A program made the position numbers and the translations under genes. Below are positions 1-7,232 of a DNA stretch of 7,634 nucleotides, piece by piece. The notes under the pieces are model-generated. The model ran no database searches. It had not been told where the DNA came from and was given only the letters and a program-made list of their open reading frames with translations. Source of the DNA: an uncultured Dyadobacter sp. (GTDB taxonomy: Bacteria; Bacteroidota; Bacteroidia; Cytophagales; Spirosomataceae); contig CAMLNK010000170.1 of assembly GCA_946481035.1 (NCBI GenBank), positions 1-7,634 on the forward strand, given 5' to 3'. The stretch's first letter is position 1. Each line of letters starts with the position of its first letter.

Positions 1-887
1 TACTGGTGAGTTACCTGGCGTATGCGGTCAATTTTTACAACCCTTTGCGGCAACTGGCGGCATTATGGACGAGTTTTCAGGTGGCTATGGCCGGCTGGGA
101 CCGTATTTCGCAAATCCTCGCACTGGAAACCGACCTGGTACCCGTACCGGAAATGAGCCGCGAAGCCAACGCCGCATTGCTGGAATTCCGCGACGTTCGG
201 TTCGGTTACGACAGCCGTGAAATTTTGCACCAGGTCAATTTCAAACTCGAACGAGGCAAAACCTACGCATTGATCGGTCCGACAGGCGGCGGGAAAACCA
301 CCACCGCCTCCCTCATCGCGCGCCTGTACGACCCGCGCGAGGGCACCGTACTGCTCGCCGGCCGCGATATCCGCACGTATTCACCCGAAGAGCGGAGCCA
401 AAAAATCGGTTTTATTTTGCAGGAACCATTCCTGTTCTCCGGTACCATCCGCGAGAATATTCTCTACGGGAACGACCGGTTGAAAGAATACTCCAACGAC
501 AAACTGGAACAGGTGATCCGCAGTGCCAACCTGGGCGAAATCCTCGCATTATTTGAAGACGGCCTGGAAACAAAAGTGTCCGCCACCGCCGATAGCACGA
601 GCCTCGGCCAGAAACAGCTCATCGCATTCATGCGTGCCGTTTTGCGCAGCCCCGAACTTCTGATCCTCGACGAAGCCACCGCCAACATCGATACGGTTAC
701 CGAAAAACTCCTCGGCGACATTCTGAAACAGCTTCCCGAATCGACCACGCAAGTCATCATCGCCCACCGCCTCAACACCATCGAAAACGCCGACGAAATC
801 TTCTTCGTCAACTCCGGCGAAGTAAACCGCGCCGGGTCGCTGGACGACGCGATGGGGATGTTGTTGAAAGGGAATAGGGCTAGCTAG
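1..887 (+). CDS. ABC exporter, C-terminal part (last permease helix plus ATPase domain), 5'-truncated
   Basis: This is the 3' end of a fused permease-ATPase (type I exporter half-transporter). The reading frame is open to the left edge (first whole codon at 3), so the GTG at 6 is not the true start. Numbering residues from that GTG, 1-40 resemble the last transmembrane helix of such exporters (YNPLRQLAALW, then a helix leading to DRI), and about 58-290 form the nucleotide-binding domain. Walker A is GPTGGGKT (91-98), the Q-loop Gln is 139 (LQEPFLFSGTI), Walker B is LLILDE (218-223) with Glu223 as the expected catalytic base, the D-loop is ANID (226-229) and the H-loop His is 254. The signature motif is TSLGQ (198-202) rather than LSGGQ, keeping Ser, Gly and Gln. 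All ATPase elements are present, so it should be active. It would use ATP to export a lipid, peptide or glycolipid across the inner membrane. It converges on the acyltransferase operon; a link in function is inference from position only. Confidence 0.93.
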   Translation, partial: LVSYLAYAVNFYNPLRQLAALWTSFQVAMAGWDRISQILALETDLVPVPEMSREANAALLEFRDVRFGYDSREILHQVNFKLERGKTYALIGPTGGGKTTTASLIARLYDPREGTVLLAGRDIRTYSPEERSQKIGFILQEPFLFSGTIRENILYGNDRLKEYSNDKLEQVIRSANLGEILALFEDGLETKVSATADSTSLGQKQLIAFMRAVLRSPELLILDEATANIDTVTEKLLGDILKQLPESTTQVIIAHRLNTIENADEIFFVNSGEVNRAGSLDDAMGMLLKGNRAS

Positions 888-2155
888 GCTGTTACGGGTG
901 TATCCCGCAACAGCCCCCACATCGTCTCCCGGCAGATCTTCTCGGCGTCGATCATGGGCAGGAAGCTTTCGTGCGAGCAAAAGGAGAAATCCATTTTGCC
1001 GGCGAAGGTGCTTACTACCAGGGTGTTCGGGTTGCGCCACGGGAACCCCACGGACGGGCTGTGAATGGCGCGGACGCGGAAATTGTTGTAGCTCACAGGA
1101 ATATCCAACACGCCCATATTGGAAATGGTAATGTCGTGGCTGCCTTTGGTGGCGCGCATATGCCTGAGCAATGCATCGGTGGAGCTCTGGAAATACTCGG
1201 TAATGAACATCATTTCGGCGGCCCTGATGTTGCCGGCTTTTTCAGTAAGCGACTGTTTCATGCTCCGCGCTTCCTGCCAGAAATCAATTTGCGGACCTTT
1301 TTTGGTCAATGAAAGCTCTACAATGGGTGCAAATGCGAACAGATGGTCGCGGCCGATCGCCGGCAGGTAACGCCGTATGTCGACGGGGCTGATGACCTTG
1401 TTCCGCGACGCTTTCCCGTTTATCGCCTGGTATGCGAGCAACGAGGCTGTACACAATGCCGCCTGGACGGTCGTTTTTTCGGCCTTGCATTTCTTGACCA
1501 GCGCTTCGGTTGTTTCCTTGTCGAGGGTATGCGTGAGGAAATAGTATTCACCTTCCCGCGGCGCAGGTTTGGGGTTCAGAATGGCGAAAAGGCCCTTTGC
1601 CAGCGAAGAGAACAGCTTCCCCTTCCAATGGATCGCCCGGCTGTCGCGGATCGAAGCAGGCACCAGCGAATCGACGGATTGAAAACCTTCATAGGGTTCC
1701 ATATCCATTTCAGGGTCGTCGAGCAGGAGCAGCAGCTCGCGCATGAGCGTCACGAAGCCGGAGCCGTCGCATACGCAATGCGGGCACACCAGGAGCAGGT
1801 CGGAGACGATTTGGGAACGCAGCCATACCAGCCGGGCGGGTGGCTCTTTTTCCAGGTCGAACTGCCGTTCCCATTCCGCAAGACTTACTTCCTCCCACTG
1901 AATGTCCGATGTCCGTTCGGTAATGTTGATGGGAATAGGAGAAATATCCGGATTAGTAACAAATGCAGGGACATTTGCCTCATTTTTGCAGACATTTGAA
2001 CGAAGCAAAGGATGCCGGTTTTGAATTTTTTCTAACGCATTCGTGATTTGCTGTTCGGACAAATGTCCTTCAATAGTTGCAGCAAAAACGCAATTGACCG
2101 GTGCGAGCCCGTCGGCGTACATAATACGTTCTCCGACAATCATTTGTCTGTTCAT
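884..2155 (-). CDS. Condensation-domain/PapA-like acyltransferase, paralogue 3 of 3 in the operon
   Basis: A 423-residue standalone protein of the condensation-domain superfamily (NRPS C domains, mycobacterial PapA5, alcohol acetyltransferases), whose members transfer an acyl group from a CoA or carrier-protein thioester to a hydroxyl or amine. Its length matches the roughly 420 residues typical of PapA5. The active-site motif at 125-131 reads PHCVCDG: the usual catalytic second His (126), Asp130 and Gly131 are kept, but the first His of HHxxxDG is Pro. A PVDIRRYLP block (257-265) and a C-terminal GKMDFSF block (DFSF 389-392, where BAHD/PapA enzymes have DFGWG) are shared with the two upstream paralogues. 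No signal peptide or membrane helix is apparent, so it is probably cytosolic. The start ATG lies 1 nt after the preceding stop, with a weak AGGA 5 nt upstream, and the N-terminus aligns with both paralogues. Its stop shares CTAG with the convergent ABC gene. Substrates are unknown. Confidence 0.88.
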   Translation of the reverse strand: MNRQMIVGERIMYADGLAPVNCVFAATIEGHLSEQQITNALEKIQNRHPLLRSNVCKNEANVPAFVTNPDISPIPINITERTSDIQWEEVSLAEWERQFDLEKEPPARLVWLRSQIVSDLLLVCPHCVCDGSGFVTLMRELLLLLDDPEMDMEPYEGFQSVDSLVPASIRDSRAIHWKGKLFSSLAKGLFAILNPKPAPREGEYYFLTHTLDKETTEALVKKCKAEKTTVQAALCTASLLAYQAINGKASRNKVISPVDIRRYLPAIGRDHLFAFAPIVELSLTKKGPQIDFWQEARSMKQSLTEKAGNIRAAEMMFITEYFQSSTDALLRHMRATKGSHDITISNMGVLDIPVSYNNFRVRAIHSPSVGFPWRNPNTLVVSTFAGKMDFSFCSHESFLPMIDAEKICRETMWGLLRDTPVTA

Positions 2156-2156
2156 T

Positions 2157-3434
2157 TCAATCCTGGATAGTAACGGGTTTAGTTTCCAATAAATGCTTTC
2201 TGAGCAGTTTCATCGCCGTGCCGGTGATCAATTCGGCGTCCTGGCGGGTAATATATTGTTCTTCGGAGTGAAATGCGAAATCCATGCGCCCGCCGAACGT
2301 CGATACCGATACTTTCGACGGGTTACCCATCGGAAATCTGGAAAACGGGCTGTGTACCTCGGTAACCCTGATGGGGCCGTAAGTTTCATCGAGCGGAATG
2401 CGGCCGATATTGGCGAATGCGAAATCGTGGCCCCCCTTTCCGGCTTTGGCATATCGGATGCTCCGCGGGTATAACGGTACCAGGTATTCGCTGAAAAGCA
2501 GCAGCCTGGCGACATCGGTCCGGGCGATTTGCTTGTACAAACGCTCCTTCAATGCATTGGCCTGCTCACGGAATGCCCTGTTATCCTTCGGCGTATCGAG
2601 CCTCACCATCGACGGGAACGGGAACAGATGGTCCTTTTGTAATTCGGGTAAAAACCTGCGCATATCCACGGAGGCGAACATTTTACCGCTCGTGCGCACA
2701 TTGCGGGCACGCTCGAATGCGCGCATGAACACGAGGATCAGCGCGGTATTGAGCGGAATGTCGTTTTCTTTGCAAGCCGACAGCAAGGTGGTCGTTTCTG
2801 CTTCGCTCAGTTTCCAGCGGATAGTGTAGAAGCGGTCTTTTACCACTTCCTTCATGCCCGCTACCGCCCAAAGAAAAAGCTTTGTGATACCCGTGAACGT
2901 TCGGGCAGCTAACCGGTTGGTAATGCTCCGCCGGTAGTCCGGGACAAGTTTTTCGGGTGAAAAGGGCGGGTAAGGGTGCAATTCGGTGGACGGGTCGCCC
3001 AGGCATTCAAGCAGCTCGCGCGTGAGGGTTATGATGGACGTCGCGTCGCCAATGCAATGGTGGCAGACGACCAGCAGCTCCGAAACCTCCCCGGACCGGA
3101 CCCAGGCAATGCGGGCGAGCGGGAGGTTGTTTTGGTTAAATGGCGTTCCCCATTCAGTTTCCGCTTCCGCAAGCCAAGTCTCTTCCGAATGCCTGTCGGT
3201 AATTCGCAGCGGAATCGGTGAAATCGAGTCGGGCGTTACATACCAGGGAATGCCATCCGCATCGGTTTCGATGGTCACGTTCAGGAAAGGGTGTTTCTGC
3301 TGGATTTTTTTTAATGCGTTTTTCAAAGCAGCCTCTTCAACTTCCCCCGCTATTTTAACCGGAAATACCACATTTACAGGTGTATCAGCACCTGCGTACA
3401 TGGACGCTTCCAGAAAACCCATCCTTCTTTTCAT
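2157..3434 (-). CDS. Condensation-domain/PapA-like acyltransferase, paralogue 2 of 3 in the operon
   Basis: A 425-residue paralogue of its two neighbours, of the same acyl-transfer superfamily. The N-terminus (MKRRMGFLEASMYAGAD) aligns from residue 1 with the others, supporting this start. The active-site motif at 125-131 is HHCIGDA: both His residues and Asp130 are present, but the final Gly of HHxxxDG is Ala. Other shared blocks are SVDMRRFLP (255-263), an FANIGRIPL segment (about 340-347) and GGRMDFAF (DFAF 385-388). A hydrophobic stretch around 182-195 (ITKLFLWAVAGM) falls in the linker region between the two subdomains and is too weak to call a membrane anchor. The start codon overlaps the stop of the upstream gene (ATGA), so translation is probably coupled; I see no Shine-Dalgarno sequence. 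The family assignment is firm. The acyl donor and acceptor are unknown, but the neighbouring glycosyltransferases suggest a sugar or lipid hydroxyl as acceptor. Confidence 0.88.
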   Translation of the reverse strand: MKRRMGFLEASMYAGADTPVNVVFPVKIAGEVEEAALKNALKKIQQKHPFLNVTIETDADGIPWYVTPDSISPIPLRITDRHSEETWLAEAETEWGTPFNQNNLPLARIAWVRSGEVSELLVVCHHCIGDATSIITLTRELLECLGDPSTELHPYPPFSPEKLVPDYRRSITNRLAARTFTGITKLFLWAVAGMKEVVKDRFYTIRWKLSEAETTTLLSACKENDIPLNTALILVFMRAFERARNVRTSGKMFASVDMRRFLPELQKDHLFPFPSMVRLDTPKDNRAFREQANALKERLYKQIARTDVARLLLFSEYLVPLYPRSIRYAKAGKGGHDFAFANIGRIPLDETYGPIRVTEVHSPFSRFPMGNPSKVSVSTFGGRMDFAFHSEEQYITRQDAELITGTAMKLLRKHLLETKPVTIQD

Positions 3435-4771
3435 AACCGAACGGGATCTGGGATGGCTACGGTTTCAAATAGGATTTCCATCGCTTTTTCCCCGATTTGG
3501 ATGGCGGTGGTCCGGGGCATAAATTCCTGGTTCGAAACAAATGAAAAATCCATCTGACCATTGAAAGTGGTGGTTATGATGGTATTAGGGTTGGCAAAAG
3601 GGCCTATTACTGTGGGGCTGTAAATAGTTTCGACACTGAAATTCCGGTATTCGGCCGGAATGTCGAGTTTGCCCATGTTGGAAAACATAAAATCGTTGCC
3701 CACTTTGGCATAGGTTAAAAAGCGTCGGAGCTTGTGGACAGCGCTGTGCGATGCCTCCATGATCATGGTAAATTCATAGGGGTTCAGCTTCGCCATTTGT
3801 TTGGAAACGTGGCTTTGCAGCGTTTGGGCCCTTTTCCAAAAGTCGGTTCCGATGGATTGTGCGAGACTGATGTTCAGAGCCAGCCCGTACGAAAACAGCA
3901 TATCGCGCTTCACCTCGGGCATGTAACGGCGAATATCAACCGGACAGGTAGCCTTACCATGCGATCCGGGTCCGTTAACCGCCTTGAAAGCCTCCATGAA
4001 AGCAAGCCCGAGGGCCGTATTGACCGTCACACCTTCTTTTTTACAATGGGCAAACAGGGCTTTCGACTGTTCCGTACCAAGTTTCCAGTTGATCAGATAA
4101 TCGCCGGACCGCCGGCCGCCGGATCGCCGGTCGCCGGACCGCCGGATTCCTGTACGTGGGCTGGATTTTCTTTTGGTTGATATAAACAAAGAACCCAACG
4201 ACAACCCGGCATTCACCAGCGCAGCGGAAAACTTTGCTTTGAAGCGTTTTCGCCTGTTATCCAGTATTTCGGCAGGTATCAGATCGCGAATGCTTTGAAA
4301 AGCCGGTGCCTTGCCAGTTTCGGCTTGCGGATCGTCGAGCAATGCCAGCAGATCGGTAAGCAACGCCACACCCGATCCGCCGTCGCACATGCAATGGTGG
4401 AATGCCATAATGAGGTCCGAAACTTCGGCCGAGCGTATCCAGGTAATGCGCAGCAACGGGCCATTTTGAATGTCGAACGAAGTACCAAGCTCGTGTACAG
4501 TTTCCCGGTTCCAGTCGTCGTCACCCGTCCGTTCCACAACCCTGAGCGGGATAGGCTGCGGCGACGGCGGCGTATGGAAATAGGGCCGTCCAAGGGCATC
4601 GGTAGCAATAGCGGTGCGGAGCATGGCGTACTTTTCCTGTAAGCGGCGGAGCGCGATGATCAGGCTCTGGTGGTCGATCACGCCATTGATTTTCAATGCA
4701 TAAACGCCGTGAAACGGCTCGGTACCGTCGCCCAAAAGCACTCTTTCCAGGAAAAGCAGGTTTCGTTTCAT
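3431..4771 (-). CDS. Condensation-domain/PapA-like acyltransferase, paralogue 1 of 3, with hinge insertion
   Basis: A 446-residue acyltransferase and the first of the three tandem paralogues to be translated. It alone has the canonical HHxxxDG motif, HHCMCDG at 125-131, with His126 the expected catalytic base. Further blocks shared with its neighbours are CPVDIRRYMP (276-285), FSNMGKLDIP (363-372) and GQMDFSF (DFSF 408-411). It is about 22 residues longer than the other two. The excess lies around 200-225, between the N- and C-terminal subdomains, and includes a basic pentapeptide repeat RRSGD-RRSGG-RRSGD (210-224) encoded by a 15-bp tandem DNA repeat. The ATG follows the stop of the second glycosyltransferase by 3 nt, without a recognisable Shine-Dalgarno, and the next gene overlaps its end by 4 nt. 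No membrane or secretion signal is seen. Canonical residues suggest activity; substrate unknown, with acylation of a glycosylated product the best contextual guess. Confidence 0.9.
   Translation of the reverse strand: MKRNLLFLERVLLGDGTEPFHGVYALKINGVIDHQSLIIALRRLQEKYAMLRTAIATDALGRPYFHTPPSPQPIPLRVVERTGDDDWNRETVHELGTSFDIQNGPLLRITWIRSAEVSDLIMAFHHCMCDGGSGVALLTDLLALLDDPQAETGKAPAFQSIRDLIPAEILDNRRKRFKAKFSAALVNAGLSLGSLFISTKRKSSPRTGIRRSGDRRSGGRRSGDYLINWKLGTEQSKALFAHCKKEGVTVNTALGLAFMEAFKAVNGPGSHGKATCPVDIRRYMPEVKRDMLFSYGLALNISLAQSIGTDFWKRAQTLQSHVSKQMAKLNPYEFTMIMEASHSAVHKLRRFLTYAKVGNDFMFSNMGKLDIPAEYRNFSVETIYSPTVIGPFANPNTIITTTFNGQMDFSFVSNQEFMPRTTAIQIGEKAMEILFETVAIPDPVRL
4101..4145. repeat. In-frame 15-bp tandem repeat, three units
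   Basis: There are three consecutive 15-bp units on the + strand: TCGCCGGACCGCCGG (4101-4115), CCGCCGGATCGCCGG (4116-4130, two differences) and TCGCCGGACCGCCGG again (4131-4145). Because the unit length is a multiple of three it stays in frame in the - strand acyltransferase gene, adding RRSGD, RRSGG and RRSGD. The other two paralogues have no equivalent. The unit itself contains smaller CCGG-rich near-repeats, which would favour replication slippage. Confidence 0.9.
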
Positions 4772-4774
4772 CGG

Positions 4775-5977
4775 TCAGGCGTTTTCGGTGACACGGTTGG
4801 CGATGGCGAAATCTTCGAGCAATGCAACCGCTTTGGCATTGCCGCCCGCTGCATTGAACGTATCGCGGATATGCCGCGCTGCATTGCGGTATTGCGGGTT
4901 TTCGAGCAGCTCCCGCATGGCGTTTTTTACATCGGCGACGCGCATTCGTTTGTACCTCACCTTAATCCCGCAGCCGGCATTCTCGATCAATGCGGCAGTG
5001 TGGAAATGGTCGTAGGCAATAGGGGTAATGAGCATCGGCAGGCCGTTCATGAACGTGTCGTTCACGGTATTGAAACCTCCGTGGCAGATCACCGCATCCA
5101 TTTTGGGAATAATATCGGCCTGGGGCACAAAGCCCTGAACAATAAAATTTTCCGGCCATTCATCGATTACCGACGGGTCGGTAGCGGCTACAATGGTAAT
5201 CGGCTCGTTACCAAATGCTTCGATAAGTTTCAGGAAAAATTCTTTGCGGATATCGACCAGCAATGTGCCCAGCGACACAAATACCTTGGGAGTAGTGGCT
5301 TGTTCAAGTCGATCCCAGTCGAACGGGGTGTCATTGGGCCTACCTTTCACCGGCCCCACGAACTTCATATGCGTATCCGGCTCCGGAAATCCGGCAAATT
5401 CTTTGGAGGTGAAAATGATGTTCATCTGGTGCGAATGGATTACAAAGTCGTCGGTATAAATGCCGAGCTCGCGTTGCAGCCCTTTGATAAGGTTCTGCTG
5501 CCATTCGAAAATTTTGGGCGCGGAATTGGCCGTATCGCCCATCACATCGGGCGGCACGGGCGTGGTGGTCACGCACGGGATGCCTTTGAGATGCGCCACC
5601 AATGCACCTGCGAAGGTAATGCAATCATTCACGATCACATCCGGCTGAAAATCGTCGGCCACGCGCGCTACGCCCGGGACCATGATCCGCGCAAAGGGAA
5701 TATAGGTTTCTTCCAATGCGAGTTTCATCACCTCGGGGCCGGATAGGGAAGGGCCGTCGTCCTGACGTTTCAGAATGCGCGCGATCTCTTCCTGGTGCGG
5801 TGCGAGTGCCGCTTCCGGAAGAATGTAGCGGCCGCCGTCGGGAAGGTGCTTGTCGGCAAGGGGGATCAGGCCCGTCCATGCCACTTCATGACCGTGGGCG
5901 ATGAGGCTCGCGCCGACGCTGAGCGTAGGGCTGATATGGCCGAAAAATGGGGGTACTACAAATAGAAATCTAGCCAT
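4775..5977 (-). CDS. MGT-family (GT1-like) glycosyltransferase, second in the operon
   Basis: A 400-residue GT-B glycosyltransferase that would transfer a sugar from an NDP-sugar to a small-molecule or lipid acceptor. The chosen start (ATG at 5977) gives MARFLFVVPPFFGHISPTLSVG, which aligns from residue 1 with the neighbouring glycosyltransferase. The frame stays open to an ATG at 6091, but that extension is a basic, Pro/Arg-rich shadow of the upstream gene. N-terminal acceptor half: GHxxP with His14, and Asp118 (VNDC), match the His-Asp catalytic dyad of this family. C-terminal donor half: VSLGT (234-238) and a PSPG-like region at about 282-338 with HGGFNTVND (299-307) and PIAYDH (319-324). 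Where the neighbour has Glu307 and Gln324 this protein has Asp307 and His324, so donor preference may differ. It overlaps the upstream gene by 8 nt and is followed 3 nt later by an acyltransferase. No signal peptide; probably cytosolic or loosely membrane-associated. Acceptor unknown. Confidence 0.92.
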   Translation of the reverse strand: MARFLFVVPPFFGHISPTLSVGASLIAHGHEVAWTGLIPLADKHLPDGGRYILPEAALAPHQEEIARILKRQDDGPSLSGPEVMKLALEETYIPFARIMVPGVARVADDFQPDVIVNDCITFAGALVAHLKGIPCVTTTPVPPDVMGDTANSAPKIFEWQQNLIKGLQRELGIYTDDFVIHSHQMNIIFTSKEFAGFPEPDTHMKFVGPVKGRPNDTPFDWDRLEQATTPKVFVSLGTLLVDIRKEFFLKLIEAFGNEPITIVAATDPSVIDEWPENFIVQGFVPQADIIPKMDAVICHGGFNTVNDTFMNGLPMLITPIAYDHFHTAALIENAGCGIKVRYKRMRVADVKNAMRELLENPQYRNAARHIRDTFNAAGGNAKAVALLEDFAIANRVTENA

Positions 5978-7166
5978 TCTGGAAAGCTTTAACGGGTATC
6001 TGACTGAGCCACTGCGCCGCGGTCTGGGTGCCGCCGGCCTGCCGGAAAGAGTCCTGGATACGATGCGCCGCGAGCCGGTAACCCGGATCATTTAATATAT
6101 CGTTGACCGCGGTTCTGAGGTGTGATGCCTTAAACCGGTTGAAATTGAGCCTTAACCCGCACCCGTTCGCTACCACGCGCCCGGCTACGTGCGATTGGTC
6201 ATACGCGATGGGGATCACCACCAGCGGCAACCCGTTGGATAATGCTTCCGAAACGGTATTGTGGCCCGCGTGGCACACTACACCGTCGAGGTGTGGGAGT
6301 AGTTCGAGCTGTGGCACACGCTGTTGTACCAAAAAATTGGAAGGCCACGACTCGAACAGCGTTTCGTCCGAGACCACTACTACAAATAGCTCCTCGCCGC
6401 CGAATGCCTCAATCACTTTGGAAAAGAAATCCTTTTTGAACTGATGATCGAAGGTGGTACCGATGGAAACCAGGATTTTGGGAACGGTTTGCACCTTCAA
6501 TTTTTCCCAATCAAAAGGAATGTCGGCAGTGCGGTTGCTGATCACCGGGCCGGGAAAACGGTAGTGATCGGGCAGCTCCATTTCTCCGAAAAATTCGCGG
6601 GAAGTGAAAACGAGCGTGAGCAATTCCGACGTCGCCAGAGACTTTTCTCCTTCGATACCAAGCTCCTGTTGCAGGCCGATGATCTGCTTCACCTCCCATT
6701 CATGGATTTTGGGCAAATCTTCCATCATCTTCACGGCCGCGGGGGCTGTTACCGACGTCGCGTAAGGGATATCGAGCAAATGCGCAGCCATACCGCCCGC
6801 AAAAACCTGATGGTCGTTGATCACCACGTCGGGCTGCCAGCTTTGCAGAAGCTGCATGATGCCGTCGAACATGTAGCGGTTCAGCGGCACGAGCACTTCC
6901 TCGTACAGGAACTTGATGCTCTCGATGCCGTACACGTTCTTTTGGGTGATCATATCCAGGTGTTCGGCGTTGGCCTGTTTCTCGGAATCGTCCTGGTGGT
7001 AACGGATTACAAGCAACTGACCGTCTGCCGGTAGTTTCGCCTGCAACTGCTCGTCGAGACTGATCCACGCCACCTCATGGCCGAGCGCCAAAAGCTCCGC
7101 GCCAACGCTGAGCGTCGGGTTAATGTGGCCTGTTAGCGGCGGGACGATGAAGGCGTATTTGGGCAT
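5970..7166 (-). CDS. MGT-family (GT1-like) glycosyltransferase, first gene of the operon
   Basis: A 398-residue GT-B glycosyltransferase, clearly paralogous to the next gene. The N-terminal half carries YAFIVPPLTGHINPTLSVG, with His14 in the GHxxP motif and Asp118 (INDH) as its likely dyad partner. The C-terminal half has VSIGT (233-237) and a PSPG-like donor site at about 282-338: HAGHNTVSE (299-307) and PIAYDQ (319-324). The Glu307 and Asp323-Gln324 set is the usual arrangement for glucosyl-type donors in this superfamily. The length is normal for MGT enzymes (about 390-430). It has no upstream neighbour in the operon within the window. Its ATG is 67 bp from the nearest palindrome of the repeat array, with no Shine-Dalgarno sequence. 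The function inferred is the first glycosylation of a hydrophobic aglycone, the second enzyme extending or modifying it. Alternatives are carotenoid (CrtX-like) or macrolide-type glycosylation; the sequence does not decide. Confidence 0.92.
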   Translation of the reverse strand: MPKYAFIVPPLTGHINPTLSVGAELLALGHEVAWISLDEQLQAKLPADGQLLVIRYHQDDSEKQANAEHLDMITQKNVYGIESIKFLYEEVLVPLNRYMFDGIMQLLQSWQPDVVINDHQVFAGGMAAHLLDIPYATSVTAPAAVKMMEDLPKIHEWEVKQIIGLQQELGIEGEKSLATSELLTLVFTSREFFGEMELPDHYRFPGPVISNRTADIPFDWEKLKVQTVPKILVSIGTTFDHQFKKDFFSKVIEAFGGEELFVVVVSDETLFESWPSNFLVQQRVPQLELLPHLDGVVCHAGHNTVSEALSNGLPLVVIPIAYDQSHVAGRVVANGCGLRLNFNRFKASHLRTAVNDILNDPGYRLAAHRIQDSFRQAGGTQTAAQWLSQIPVKAFQNG

Positions 7167-7200
7167 CTTGCGGTATTGGTATCGGTCGTCTGGGTGGTCT
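7167..7200. other. Short non-repeat leader upstream of the operon
   Basis: These 34 bp separate the first glycosyltransferase ATG from the repeat array. No Shine-Dalgarno sequence is visible in front of the ATG (ATACCGCAAG-ATG on the - strand). I searched by eye for the Bacteroidota promoter pattern TAnnTTTG in the - strand orientation across 7167-7634 and found no match, so the promoter may be atypical, lie inside the repeats, or lie beyond the right edge. Confidence 0.5.
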
Positions 7201-7232
7201 GGTGCCGGAGCGTTATTGCTTTTTTGTACCGT

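Noticed and set aside
1343..1999. Open frame of 218 codons on the + strand
   Set aside because: It is entirely antisense to the third acyltransferase paralogue, with a low-complexity, Arg/Phe/Gln-rich translation and no motif.
884..4771. Fragments of a modular NRPS
   Set aside because: The three proteins are condensation-domain relatives, but each is a complete standalone enzyme with its own start and stop, and no adenylation or carrier domain accompanies them.
4670..5746. Long open frame of 358 codons on the + strand
   Set aside because: It lies antisense across the boundary of an acyltransferase and a glycosyltransferase that both have clear family motifs, and its translation shows no recognisable domain. 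It is a by-product of the coding strand's composition.
5978..6091. N-terminal extension of 38 residues on the second glycosyltransferase
   Set aside because: The extension overlaps the end of the upstream glycosyltransferase gene and is Arg/Pro-rich, whereas the internal ATG at 5977 gives an N-terminus that aligns from residue 1 with the paralogue.
6444..7034. Open frame of 196 codons on the + strand
   Set aside because: It is entirely antisense to the first glycosyltransferase; the His-rich translation mirrors the opposite strand and shows no domain.
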